NCBI RefSeq assembly: GCF_029625315.1
Contig: NZ_CP121110.1
Location: 1,293,501 to 1,357,500 of the forward strand
Source of the DNA: Flavobacterium ginsengisoli
Lineage (GTDB): Bacteria; Bacteroidota; Bacteroidia; Flavobacteriales; Flavobacteriaceae
DNA: 64,000 nucleotides
Reading direction: 5' to 3'
The notes under the pieces were generated by a model. It did not search any database. It was not told the DNA's origin and saw nothing but the letters and a program-made list of their open reading frames with translations. The stretch's first letter is position 1. Every line of letters starts with the position of its first letter. This document shows positions 46,812 to 57,158 of the stretch, in pieces. Both the position numbers and the translations under genes were made by a program.

Positions 46812-47985
46812 AATTCTTCTTATTCGCCTCAGCAGTCATTTTCTTAATCAAATCTGTTTCAGCTTGAATATATGGCGTTCCGTCTGTATGTAAAACATCA
46901 TGAAACCAAAGTTTAGGCTCTGCTGTGTATGTTTTTGTCCAACTGTCCCAAGCGTATTTCGTTTGTGTTTTTCCGTCTACAAATCCCCAATTGATCATAC
47001 CTACGTTGTATTTTCTAGCAATTGGAAGAAACCCTTCAAAAGTGCTTCCGTTTGGTCTTGCCATATATTCTGTACAGATTAATGGTTTTCCATAGCGCTG
47101 TAATTGTTTGATTACTTTTTCGAAATCCTGAGGCGTGTTGTAATTGTGGAAAGAAACAATATCTGACTGCTCGATCTGCATTTTGTGCATTGGTTTCATC
47201 TTCGCTTCGTCGCTCCAATCTCCTACCCAAACGCCAGAAGTCAATGGCTGAGAAGGATTGCTCTCTCTTGCCCACGCAAAAACATCTTTTAAAAGCGGTA
47301 AAATCAAATCGACTTTGTTTTTAATTTCTACTTTTTCGTAAGATGGTCCCGTCATGTTATCTGGTTCGTTCCAAACATCCCAACCTAAAATTCGTTTGTC
47401 ATCTTTAAAATGAGAAACCGTTTCTTTTACATATTTCTCTAAACGCGGATATTGTGTTTTATCCTGAAGCGCCTTTTGTCCCGGAGCTTGCACCCAACCT
47501 GAATTATGCGTATGCGGTTTTGGAGCACGCTGTTTTCCTAAAGCTGGAAACGGATCCCAACAAGAATCAAACAAAACAAAAAGGGTTTTTATGTGATGTT
47601 TATCAGCAATTTCTAAAAATTGGTCCATGCGTTTGTAAAGTCCTTCTGCATCTTGCTGATGCAATAAATCATGCAAATACACGCGCATTACATTCATGCC
47701 AAGACCTTCGGCCCAGCCCAATTCCTGATCAATTCGTTTTGGATCAAAAGTATCTTCCTGCCACATCTCTAACTGATTTATAGCTGTGCTAGGAGAATAA
47801 TTTGCCCCAACTAACCAAGGCTGTTCTGCGTACCATTTATTGGCCTGATCTTTTGTCCAGATTTCTCTTTTTTCTATTGAGGCGACTTCGCTTTCCTTTT
47901 CTTCAGGATTATTTTTTTTATTGTTGCGACTAAGCAATACGAGTCCTGCTAACATAAATGTCAGACACAATTTTACTTTCTTCAT
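46810..47985 (-). CDS. GH5-like clan GH-A glycoside hydrolase
   Basis: This 391-residue (beta/alpha)8 enzyme shows the acid/base Glu in ILGWDVWNEPDNMTGPS, the nucleophile Glu in KPLICTEYMARPNG and a barrel entry GANYSPSTAINQLEMWQEDT. It resembles cellulase-fold (GH5-type) endo-glycanases such as mannanases or xylanases. The exact family is uncertain. The N-terminus MKKVKLCLTFMLAGLVLLS looks like a lipoprotein signal, but the expected Cys is Arg (CGC at 47928-47926). Reading AGCTGC in place of AGTCGC there would restore a perfect LLSC lipobox. It is the first enzyme gene after SusD and, if surface-exposed, would make the initial cuts of the polysaccharide. Confidence 0.82.
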   Translation of the reverse strand: MKKVKLCLTFMLAGLVLLSRNNKKNNPEEKESEVASIEKREIWTKDQANKWYAEQPWLVGANYSPSTAINQLEMWQEDTFDPKRIDQELGWAEGLGMNVMRVYLHDLLHQQDAEGLYKRMDQFLEIADKHHIKTLFVLFDSCWDPFPALGKQRAPKPHTHNSGWVQAPGQKALQDKTQYPRLEKYVKETVSHFKDDKRILGWDVWNEPDNMTGPSYEKVEIKNKVDLILPLLKDVFAWARESNPSQPLTSGVWVGDWSDEAKMKPMHKMQIEQSDIVSFHNYNTPQDFEKVIKQLQRYGKPLICTEYMARPNGSTFEGFLPIARKYNVGMINWGFVDGKTQTKYAWDSWTKTYTAEPKLWFHDVLHTDGTPYIQAETDLIKKMTAEANKKN

Positions 47986-48066
47986 TTCAATTTTATTTTT
48001 TTGAACAATCGTTCTTTATGATAAGGGAACCAGACTTTTACATCTGATTCCCTCAAAAAATCAGTT

Positions 48067-49592
48067 TTAATATCCAGAGTTCTGCTCTAGATTTGGATTA
48101 TTATCTACATCACTTTGCGGAATTGGCATTCTGTGATTTTTTCCAACTGTGAAGTTTTTAAAATCTGGATCACGAAGCGCAATTTTATCAACAGAAGCTT
48201 GAGAATTTAAATCTCCCCAACGTTTTAAATCTTCCCAACGCACGCTTTCGCCACACAATTCCAAAACTCTTTCCATTTTCAAACGCTCTAGGAATTTGTC
48301 GTGATCGTTTCCAATTTCAGGATGTGCTGTCGCCAATGCATTCATATTTGCACGAGCTCTAACTAAATCAACATACTGATACGCTTGAGCAGTATTTCCT
48401 AATTCGTTTAAAACTTCCGCGTAGCGCAATAAAATATCCGCATAACGAACCAATCTGTAGTTTACTTGGTTGTAGTAATCTTCGTTGTTTCTGTAATAAT
48501 CGCGGCTTCCTTTTCTAAACCAAGCTTCATTATTGTTCCATTCCCAGTTTCTTCCGTATGTTTTGTCTCCAAAATCGGCTAATAACTGAGGGTAGAATAA
48601 AGTCCATCTTAACCTTTCATCCAATTTTCCGTCTTTATTGTTTTCTTGTTTAAAAGCATCCACTAACCAAATACGCGCTTGTCCGTCAGACCATCCAATT
48701 CCTCTTGGCGCGAAAAACTGAGAACGGTTGCTAGAAACTGCTTGCATTTTGCGCTTCATCAGTTCCTCCTTTTCTTTGGTCTCCAAACTGGATTTCAAAA
48801 ACAGATTCGGCATTATTTTCATTTGTATCCGTAAAATTATCTCTGTAGTTAGATACCAAACTGTACTTCGCTCCTGCTCCAGAAATTAAAAACTCAAGAG
48901 CTCCTTTTGCTTCATTCCATTTGTGCTGTTGCATATATACTTTGGCAAGAAAGGCCTTTGCGGCACCTTTATCTGGTCTTCCTAATTGATCAGCTGACCA
49001 ATCTCTTGGCAAATCTTCAAAAGCTTCATTCAAATCTTTTTCTACTTGAGCCCATATTTCGTCTACCTTTACTTGTTTTGGCAAATCTGCTGGCGTAGAC
49101 GGATCTAAAACTAATGGCACATCTTCCCAAATTACACCTGCATAATAGTAGTGTAATGCTCTAAAGAATTTAGCCTGCGCGATAATTTTCTTTTTATCAT
49201 CTTCGTTCTGAAAAGTGATATTCGGAACATTAGCCAAAACCTGATTACATCTAAAAATAGCTTTATAAGTATCTCTCCACGTTACGGCATTTCCTTCCCA
49301 AAAATTATAATTGATATAATTGAATCTAGTCCAATCTGCCAATTCTGTCCACGGACTCACGCTATAACCTTCATCAGAAGTTAAATCCAGACGGAAATAA
49401 ATCCATCTCGCCCACAAACCGTCTTTATAAAACATGGCATAAATAGAGTTTACACCGGCTTGTGCATCACTTTCAGTTTTCCAATATTGGTCTACTGTAA
49501 TATCATTTGGGCTATTCAAGTCCAATTCGTTTTCACAAGCGGTAAAAACAAGACCTAGAAAAGTCTGCTGTTATAATTATTATTTTTTTCAT
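48067..49592 (-). CDS. susD: SusD/RagB-family glycan-binding lipoprotein (two frameshifts)
   Basis: Restored length is about 507 residues. Dropping one T at 49564 gives the start MKKIIIITAAFLGLVFTA then Cys (lipobox FTAC), 22 codons before the first in-frame Met of the printed frame. A second surplus T at 48743 separates the C-terminal half; dropping it joins DEAQNAAVSSNRSQFF. The TPR-like SusD scaffold is visible (IIAQAKFFRALHYYYAGVIW, RPDKGAAKAFLAKVYMQQHKW), and so is the RagB C-terminus (RYADILLRYAEVLNELGN, RMPIPQSDVDNNPNLEQNSGY). It caps the SusC transporter at the outer surface and binds oligosaccharides. It lies 17 bases after the SusC stop, which is usual. Confidence 0.93.
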
Positions 49593-49609
49593 TACGCTGT
49601 TTTTTTTAA

Positions 49610-52600
49610 TTAAAAGCTAAACTCTACACCCAAAGAATATGTTCTAAGATTTGGGAAAGCCCCATTATCTACACCTCTTTCAAAAATATTACTGTTTGTA
49701 AACTCAGGATCCAATCCTTTATACTTAGTAATCGTAATAATGTTCTGTGCAGATAATGTTAATCTTGCTCTCGAAATACCTGAATCTTTTAAGACACTTT
49801 GTGGAAAATTATATCCAAATCCGATGTATTTCAATCTGATAAAATCGCCATTTTCTAAGAAACGGTCTGTATCTCCTCTTGAATTTAAAGTTGATCCTTT
49901 TGTAATTCTAGGAAAATCGGTATTTGGATTTTCAGGTGTCCAAGGCTGAATGCCTCTTCTGTAGTTACTATTGTCATCAAAACGATCTACAACACTTCTA
50001 AATCCGTCATAAACAGTAGCTCCATGAGAAGCAATCCAGTTCATAGAAAAATCAAAGCCTTTATATTCAGCTCCAGCGTTTAAACCCATTTCAAATTCTG
50101 GCCACGGACTTCCAACGATTGTTTTATCTTCATTCGTAATTTGTCCGTCTCCATTGTTATCCTTAAAACGAATATCTCCAGGAACAGCATTTGGCATGAT
50201 TACTTTTCCGTCAGCATTTTTGTAATTATTAATTTCTTGCTGATTTTGGAATAATCCATCTGTTTGCAATACATACCACATTCCTACTGGCAAACCAGCT
50301 CTTGTTACTGTATTTCCTGAGTAGTTTTCATTTTGTCCGTTACCCAATGAAACCAGTTTGTTGTTTATTTTGGTAAAGTTGACAGAAGCGTTAAATGAGA
50401 AATCATTGATTTTTTTGCTATAAGCCAATTCCAATTCAAAACCTTTATTTTCTACAGTTGCAGCGTTAGAAATTGGGTTTCCTCCGTCGTTTCCTGTAGT
50501 CAATAAAATTGGAAAACCAAATAATACGTCTTCAGTACGAGCAATAAAATAATCTGCTGTAAAACGTAAATCATTATTTAAAACTCCTAAATCCAATCCG
50601 AAGTTGGTTTGTTTTAGTTTTTCCCAACGCAATTCAGAATTTGATAATTTTACTTGAGTTGCAGAAGGATATAAAGTCTGGTCTTTTCCTAATACAATTT
50701 GTCCAAAATTATTTACGAAGCTTTTGTACTCGTAATTTCCAATATTTCCAGATCCTAATTCTCCATAACTTGCTCTTAATTTTAAATCTTTAATGAATTC
50801 TGATTTAAAGAAAGATTCGTTGCTTATTCTCCATCCTGCAGAAATAGAAGGGAAATTTCCCCATTTATTGCCATCACTGAATCTTGAAGATCCGTCACGT
50901 CTGATTACGGCATTGAATAAATAACGATTATCATAATTGTATTCTAATCTTCCTAAATACGACGTTAAAGCCGCTTCATTAATAAAACCTCCAACAACTG
51001 GCGAATCTCCTTGATTTAAAACTTCATAATATTCTCCAGTTCCAGAATTCATCGGAAGATTTCTTTTTGTTCCGTAAATCTGATTGTAATTGTCTTTTTG
51101 ATACGTTTGACCAACTAAAACCGTGATATCATGCTTTCCAAATTCTTTCTTGAAAGTCAATGTGTTTTCGAACAATAAAGTTTCTGATCTTCCTTTGTTT
51201 TGGTCTGTCTGAGAAGGATCTTGAGGCTGGTTTAAAGTCCAGCTTCCTTTTTTCTCATGTATTTATAAGAATCAAAACTTGTTTCATAACCAAAATTGAA
51301 ACGGTATTTCAACCAAGGAACAAATTTTAATTCTGACCAAATGTTACCTCTAATTCTAAAGTTTTCGTTTGTTGTGTTAGAAAAATCAGCTAATGCCAAA
51401 GGGTTTGTTCCAAAAGTATCGGCAACTCCTTGTTTTCCGTAACCGTATCCGCCTGGATTAGAAGCGTCATAAAGCGGAATTGTAGGTGTCATTCTGTATA
51501 CATCAATAATTGGATTTCCAGACATTTCATCTGTTTTAGAATTACTAATGGCTAAATTTTCTCCAATGCTGAAAATTCCTTTTGTACCGCTTGAATTTAC
51601 ACGGAATGAAATTCTGTCAAAATCAGTTCCGATAACAGTACCTTGATTTCCAAAATAATTTCCAGACATAAAGAATGAAGAATTCTCACTTCCTCCAGAA
51701 AAACTAGCATTATAATCTTGCATCATTCCCGTTTTAAAAACAGCATCTTGCCAATCTGTATTTACAGCCATGTTTAAGTTTTGTCTCGGAAGTCCAGCAT
51801 TGTCATACGCCATATTGTTGTATTTAGCAAACTCTTCGGTTCCCATTAAATCATAGCGAGGCATAGACGTAAAGTCTGCTTTTTGCTGATACTTCAACCT
51901 GAAGCGGTCCTTTTTTACCTTTTTTAGTCGTAATGATAATTACACCATTTGCCGCTCTAGAACCATAGATTGCTGCTGCAGAAGCATCTTTTAAAACCTG
52001 AATCGATTCGATATCATTCGGGTTAAAGTCTCTGTTTGCAGAAGTTACCAAACCATCAATTACGTATAATGGGTTTGTATTTTGAAGATTCTTAAGTCCG
52101 CGAATTTCAACATTGGCTTCTTGTCCTGGGCGTCCGCCACCTCGAACTTTAACTCCTGTAACCAAGCCTTGAAGTCCGTCTGCAACTGTTGTAACTTGTC
52201 TTTTCTGAATTTCGTCTGGTTTAACTAATGCAACAGCTCCTGTAAGGTCTTTTTTCTGTTGCGATCCATAACCTACAACAACTATCTCGTCCAATTTCAT
52301 GGCATTTTCTTCCATAGTAACATTTACAGAAGTTTTGTTGTTGATTGCAATTTCGATTGTTTTGTAGCCTTGCGAACTAAAAACAAGTGTCTGATTTCCA
52401 CTGGCGGTAATTTTATAGCTCCCGTCAAAGTCTGTAACGGCACCATTTTGGGATCCTTTTATTAAAACATTCGCAAAAGGAACCGATTCGCCAGTTGCGG
52501 TAGTAACTTTTCCCGTAACAGTAATCTGCTGGGCAAAAGCGGACTGCAGTAATAAACTAAAGAAAACCAAGAGGTGATATCTCTTCGTTAAAAAGTGAGT

Positions 52601-52627
52601 GAACTTTGTTTTCATTGATTTTTGCAT
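49610..52627 (-). CDS. susC: SusC/RagA-family TonB-dependent glycan transporter (two compensating frameshifts)
   Basis: Restored length is about 1,005 residues. It has a signal peptide (residues ending SAFAQQ), a carboxypeptidase-D-like N-terminal extension (ITVTGKVTTATGESVPFANV), a TonB box-like EIVVVGYGSQQKKDLTGAV and the plug (LQNTNPLYVIDGLV, VLKDASAAAIYGSRAANGVII), followed by a barrel that ends in YSLGVEFSF. A surplus base in the T5 run at 51880-51884 and a missing base in the T6 run at 51248-51253 break the frame, leaving three pieces. Corrected, VEVSAKADFTSMPRYDLMGT and KKGSWTLNQPQDPSQTDQNK read through. It transports oligosaccharides bound by SusD. A TAATTTTG promoter element at 52753-52760 lies about 130 bases before its start. 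Confidence 0.93.
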
Positions 52628-53011
52628 TTTAGATAGTTTTATTTCTTTTTGTGGTTTGGTTTAATGAAATATTGCTCTTTTTTTAATCATCTGGAATGCG
52701 GACAAAAAAAGAACTAATATTCTTTACTTGTAATAAATTGTTCATTTTGTTTCAAAATTATTAATGGTTAGATTTTTCAAACTTTATTTTATTGATAGTA
52801 TATTTTTAACCTTAAAATTTTATCAATATCATTTATTTGAAAATTCAAATTAGGGGCTTTTTATTCAAAATAAAATGCTTCATTTGTGTCAATATCTCTC
52901 TCAAATGATTCAAATTGTATTAAAAACAGTCCGTTTTCATTCAGATGCAACATTTTGTAGAATATTGAGACGATATGCAGAAATATTGATTTAAGCCTTA
53001 TAAATAGACCT
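52628..53011. promoter_or_regulatory. 384-base divergent regulatory region of the PUL
   Basis: This gap separates the minus-strand susC and the plus-strand HTCS gene and should hold both promoters and the HTCS binding site. On the minus strand TAATTTTG (52760-52753) matches the -7 element, with TTG near 52780 as a plausible -33. I could not recognise the HTCS operator. The rest is AT-rich without hairpins. Confidence 0.5.
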
Positions 53012-56000
53012 ATGCGTAAATTCTTTCTTTTTTTATGTTTCAGCTTTTTTTCGATAAATTTTTCGAATGCGCAAGATTATTATTTTAAACATTTTCAGGT
53101 TGAAGAAGGACTTTCTAACAATACCGTTTTAACCTCCATTCAAGACAATGATGGTTTTATGTGGTTTGGAACCAAAGATGGTCTAAATCGTTTTGATGGC
53201 TATCGTTTTAAAACCTACAGAAGCAATGGAGATCCTATACATAGTTTAGGAAGCAATTATATACAATCGCTGCATGAACACAACGGCACGATTTGGGTTG
53301 GAACGGACAAAGGTTTGTATCATTACGATAAAAAGCTGGACAACTTTACGATTTTGAACGAAGCCATAAATGATCGTATCAATGACATCAATCACGATCA
53401 AAAAGACAACATTTGGTTTGTTTCGGGCAACATTTTGTATAAGTATTCTCCAAAAAAAGAAAGAAACGACCACTTTTAATCCGAACAAATATTTTATTAC
53501 TACTTCGATAACAAAGGATTATAAAGGCGAAATCTGGGCTTCTTCTTTAAATAAAATCTATCATTATTCTGAAGAAAACCTTTCTTTTGAAAACATTGCT
53601 CTAAATCCGCCTGCTGATAAAGCCAATTTTAGAATCACGGTTATTTATGCTGTTGATCGCGAAAACATTGTAATTGGTACGCTCGATCACGGTGTACTCC
53701 TATATAATAGAAAAGATAAAACGACAAGCGAACTTAAATTTGGAATTAAAGAACCGGTTTTCGTTCGTCAATTCAGAAAAAAAGGAAACGACGAACTTTG
53801 GATTGCGAGCGAATCGGGTGTTTATGTGTATAATCTGAAAACCAAAACGGCTGTAAATCTGAAGAAAAATTACAACGATCCGTATGCGATTTCAGACAAT
53901 GCGGCCTACTCTATTACTATCGATAAAGAAAACGGAATCTGGATTGGAACATATTTTGGCGGTGTCAATTACCATCAGAAACAGTATACGCAGTTTAAGA
54001 AATACTTTCCTCAGAACAATCAAAATTCTATTAGCGGAAGCGCAGTTAGAGAAATTCATAAAGACGATCATGGCGATTTATGGATCGGTACCGAAGATGC
54101 TGGCGTGAATCGTTTTAATCCGAAAACACAAAAATTTACATCTTATCCTGTTTCCTATTATAATATTCATGCTTTAATGCCTCGAAAAGACAAAATCTGG
54201 GTGGGAACTTTTGAACATGGTTTGGATGTTTTGGATAGAAATTCTGGTGCAGTTTTAAAACATTACAGCGCAAATGACGGGCGAAGCGGACTTCATAGCA
54301 ATTTTATCTTTTCTTTCTACGAAATGAAAAACAAGGAACTGATTGTCGTAACAACATCGGGGCTTTACCGTTACAATGAACAAGCTGATAATTTTGAAAT
54401 ACTAAAGTTCTTTCCAGAAACGTATCATTATACAAATATGAAGGAAGACAGCGATGGCAATCTTTGGGCAGGAAGTTATCGTGACGGATTGTTATTTTAT
54501 AATCCGAAAACCAAGAAAAAAGAGGTTTTTACCTATGATTATAAAAATCCGAATGGAATAAGCAATAATACCATCAACGCCATTTTTGAAGACAGTTTTA
54601 AGAATCTTTGGATCGCCACCGAAAACGGATTGAATCTCGTAAACAGACAGAATCACACTTTTACCAAATTCACAACCAAAAACGGAATGCCGAGCAATGT
54701 TTTCTATTCTATTTTGGAAGACGATTCTAAAAATCTCTGGCTGACAACTTCTAAAGGTTTGGTGAAATTTGGTCCAGATCATAAAACCATCAAGATTTTT
54801 ACCACCGCAAACGGATTACTGAGCGATCAGTTCAATTACAATTCGGCTTTTAAAGATGCAAACGGCGATATGTATTTTGGAAACCTAAACGGAATGATCA
54901 GTTTTAATCCGAAGCACTTTAGCAAAAACAAATACACGCCTTTTATTTACATTACCAATCTACAAATTAATAATAAGGATATTGAGGTTAACAGCCCCGA
55001 CTCTCCAATTTCGCAATCTATTTCTTTTGTGGACGAATTGGAGCTCAACAACAATCAGTCAACTTTTAATCTGGAATTTGCTTCTTTAAATTATACGGCG
55101 CCAGAATTAACAGAATATTGGTTTCAGCTTGAAAACGTCAATAATGATTGGGTTTATTTAGGAAGAAACAACAAAGTTTTCTTTACCGAACTGGCTCCAG
55201 GAGATTATGTTTTTAAAGTAAAATCATTGAATAGTTTTGGGGTTTGGAGTAAAGAAATAAAACTTAAAATTACCATTCTGCCTCCGTTTTACGCCAGCAC
55301 TTATGCTTATATTCTGTACTTTATATTGTGCTGTGCTGGATTTTATTACATTATTCGATATTCTCAAAATCTGACTCAGATTAAGAATAACCGCAAAATA
55401 AAGCATCTAAACGACGAAAAAGAAAAAGAAATCTATCAGGCAAAAATTGACTTTTTTACCAATGTAGCACACGAAATCAGAACGCCTCTAACTTTAATAA
55501 AAGGCCCGCTAGAAAAGCTTTTGGGAATGAAATACGAATCGGAAGAGGTGCCTCAGCATCTTTCGATTATGAAGAAAAACACTTCGCGCTTATTGAAACT
55601 TGTAAATGAATTGCTTGATTTTAGAAAATCGGAAATTGGCGGTTTGAAATTGACTTTCGTTGAAGCGAATGTTTCTTCTATGGTTCGAAATTTTCATTTG
55701 AGATTCAGCCAATTAATTGAAGAACGCGGATTGGAATTTGACTTGGAATTGGGCGAAAAAGACATTCATGCTTTTGTAGATAAAGAAGCTTTTAAAAAGA
55801 TTCTCAGCAATTTGATCAACAATGCGATTAAATATTCGAACAAAAAAGTCTCTATCTCATTGTTCAGAGATGAAAAGAAACTGCATTTGATTGTAAAAAA
55901 TGACGGAAATATCATTCCGATTCATTTAAAAAACAAAATCTTCGAACCGTTTTTCAGAGTTGATGATAGCAGTACGGCTTCAGGAACTGGAATCGGACTT

Positions 56001-56942
56001 TCGTTAGCACATTCTCTAGCGCAATTGCACAACGGAAGTTTAGAACTAATTGAAGATGCTAATTACAATATCTTCGAACTGGTTGTTCCGCTGCATCAGG
56101 AAGAAGAATTTATGCTTTATGCCGATGCTGAGAAAGAACAGACAGAAAATGAAACGCCAAAAGAACCTATTGAAATCAAAAACGAAAAAGCGCAGGTTTT
56201 GGTAGTAGAAGATAATGAAGATCTTTTGAGTTTTATTACGACCGAATTGGCTGGAACATACACGATTCTAAAAGCAGAAAATGGCGAAGAAGCACTGAAA
56301 ATCATTCATAACGAAAACATTCAACTTGTTATTTCAGATGTGACGATGCCTGTTATGGACGGAATTACGATGTGCAAAAAGATTAAAACGAATCTGGAAA
56401 CGAGTCATATTCCAGTTATTTTATTGACTGCCAAAAATTCGCTAAAATCTCAAATCGACGGACTTGAAGTTGGTGCAGATGCTTATGTGGCAAAACCTTT
56501 TTCTATGGATTATCTGAAAGTTCAAGCCAATAATTTGATCGAAAACCGAAGACAAATCATGAATTATTATGCGAGTTCTCCTCTTTCGCATATTAAAAGC
56601 ATTGCTCACAATAAAACCGACGAAAAGTTCTTGAAAAAACTCGACGACGAAATTCTTAAAAACATCACCGATCAGGATTTGAGTGTAGAATCGCTTGCCG
56701 AAATTATGAATATGAGCCGTTCTACTTTATACCGAAAAATTAAAGACATCACAAACTTGAGTCCGAACGAATTAATCAATATCGTACGATTAAAAAGAGC
56801 CGCGGAGCTATTATTAAACGAAAACTACAAAATGTACGAAATCGCAGAAATGGTAGGCTACAAATCGCAAACGAGCTTTGGACGAAATTTCCAGAAGCAT
56901 TTTAATATGTCGCCAACGGATTATATTCAGAAAAATCGTTGA
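53012..56942 (+). CDS. Hybrid two-component system (HTCS) sensor-regulator of the PUL (one frameshift)
   Basis: The single-chain regulator has about 1,309 residues once restored. It has a signal peptide (MRKFFLFLCFSFFSINFSNA), two seven-bladed Reg_prop propellers (about 25-660: NTVLTSIQDNDGFMWFGTKD, DLWIGTEDAGVNRF, NLWIATENGLNLV), a Y_Y_Y domain (about 680-750), one transmembrane helix (about 760-780), HisKA with VAHEIRTPLTLIKGPLEKLL, HATPase with GTGIGLSLAHSLAQLHNG, a receiver (LVISDVTMPVMDG, LLTAKNS) and a C-terminal AraC HTH (ESLAEIMNMSRSTLYRKIKD). A surplus A in the A7 run at 53452-53458 cuts it after codon ~148, inside the sensor. HTCS proteins bind glycan breakdown products in the periplasm and activate adjacent susC/susD operons. 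It is divergent from susC. Confidence 0.93.
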
Positions 56943-56945
56943 TTA

Positions 56946-57112
56946 TTTAACCGCAAAGTTCGCAAAGAGTTTACGCAAAGCTCACGAAGTTTTTTAAGCT
57001 AATATTAAGTCCACAAAGTTTTTCAAGTTCAGCCTTTGTGGACTTAAAATAAAATGCAATAACTAAACTTTGCGTTTCTTTGCGTAAACTCTTTGCGAAC
57101 TTTGCGGTTAAA
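56946..57112. repeat. Nested long inverted repeats at the PUL boundary
   Basis: The outer arms 56946-56980 and 57078-57112 are perfect 35-base reverse complements built from the GCAAAGTTCGCAAAGAGTTT theme. An inner stem pairs TTAAGTCCACAAAG (57005-57018) with CTTTGTGGACTTAA (57034-57047). It sits between convergent genes and would work as a strong bidirectional terminator. Confidence 0.85.
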
Positions 57113-57158
57113 AAACTATTTAATTCCATGATGTCCACGCGGCATTTAATAAATTCCC

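Noticed and set aside
48731..49525. Two independent SusD genes at 48067-48822 and 48731-49525
   Set aside because: The halves are the N- and C-terminal parts of one RagB/SusD protein that join exactly when one T at 48743 is removed.
49610..52627. Three separate TonB-receptor fragments
   Set aside because: They are successive parts of one SusC. The two homopolymer indels compensate and give a normal length.
56946..57112. CRISPR array suggested by repeated GCAAAG units
   Set aside because: The repeats form a palindrome with no regular spacers. No cas genes are present and no CRISPR is seen anywhere in the window.
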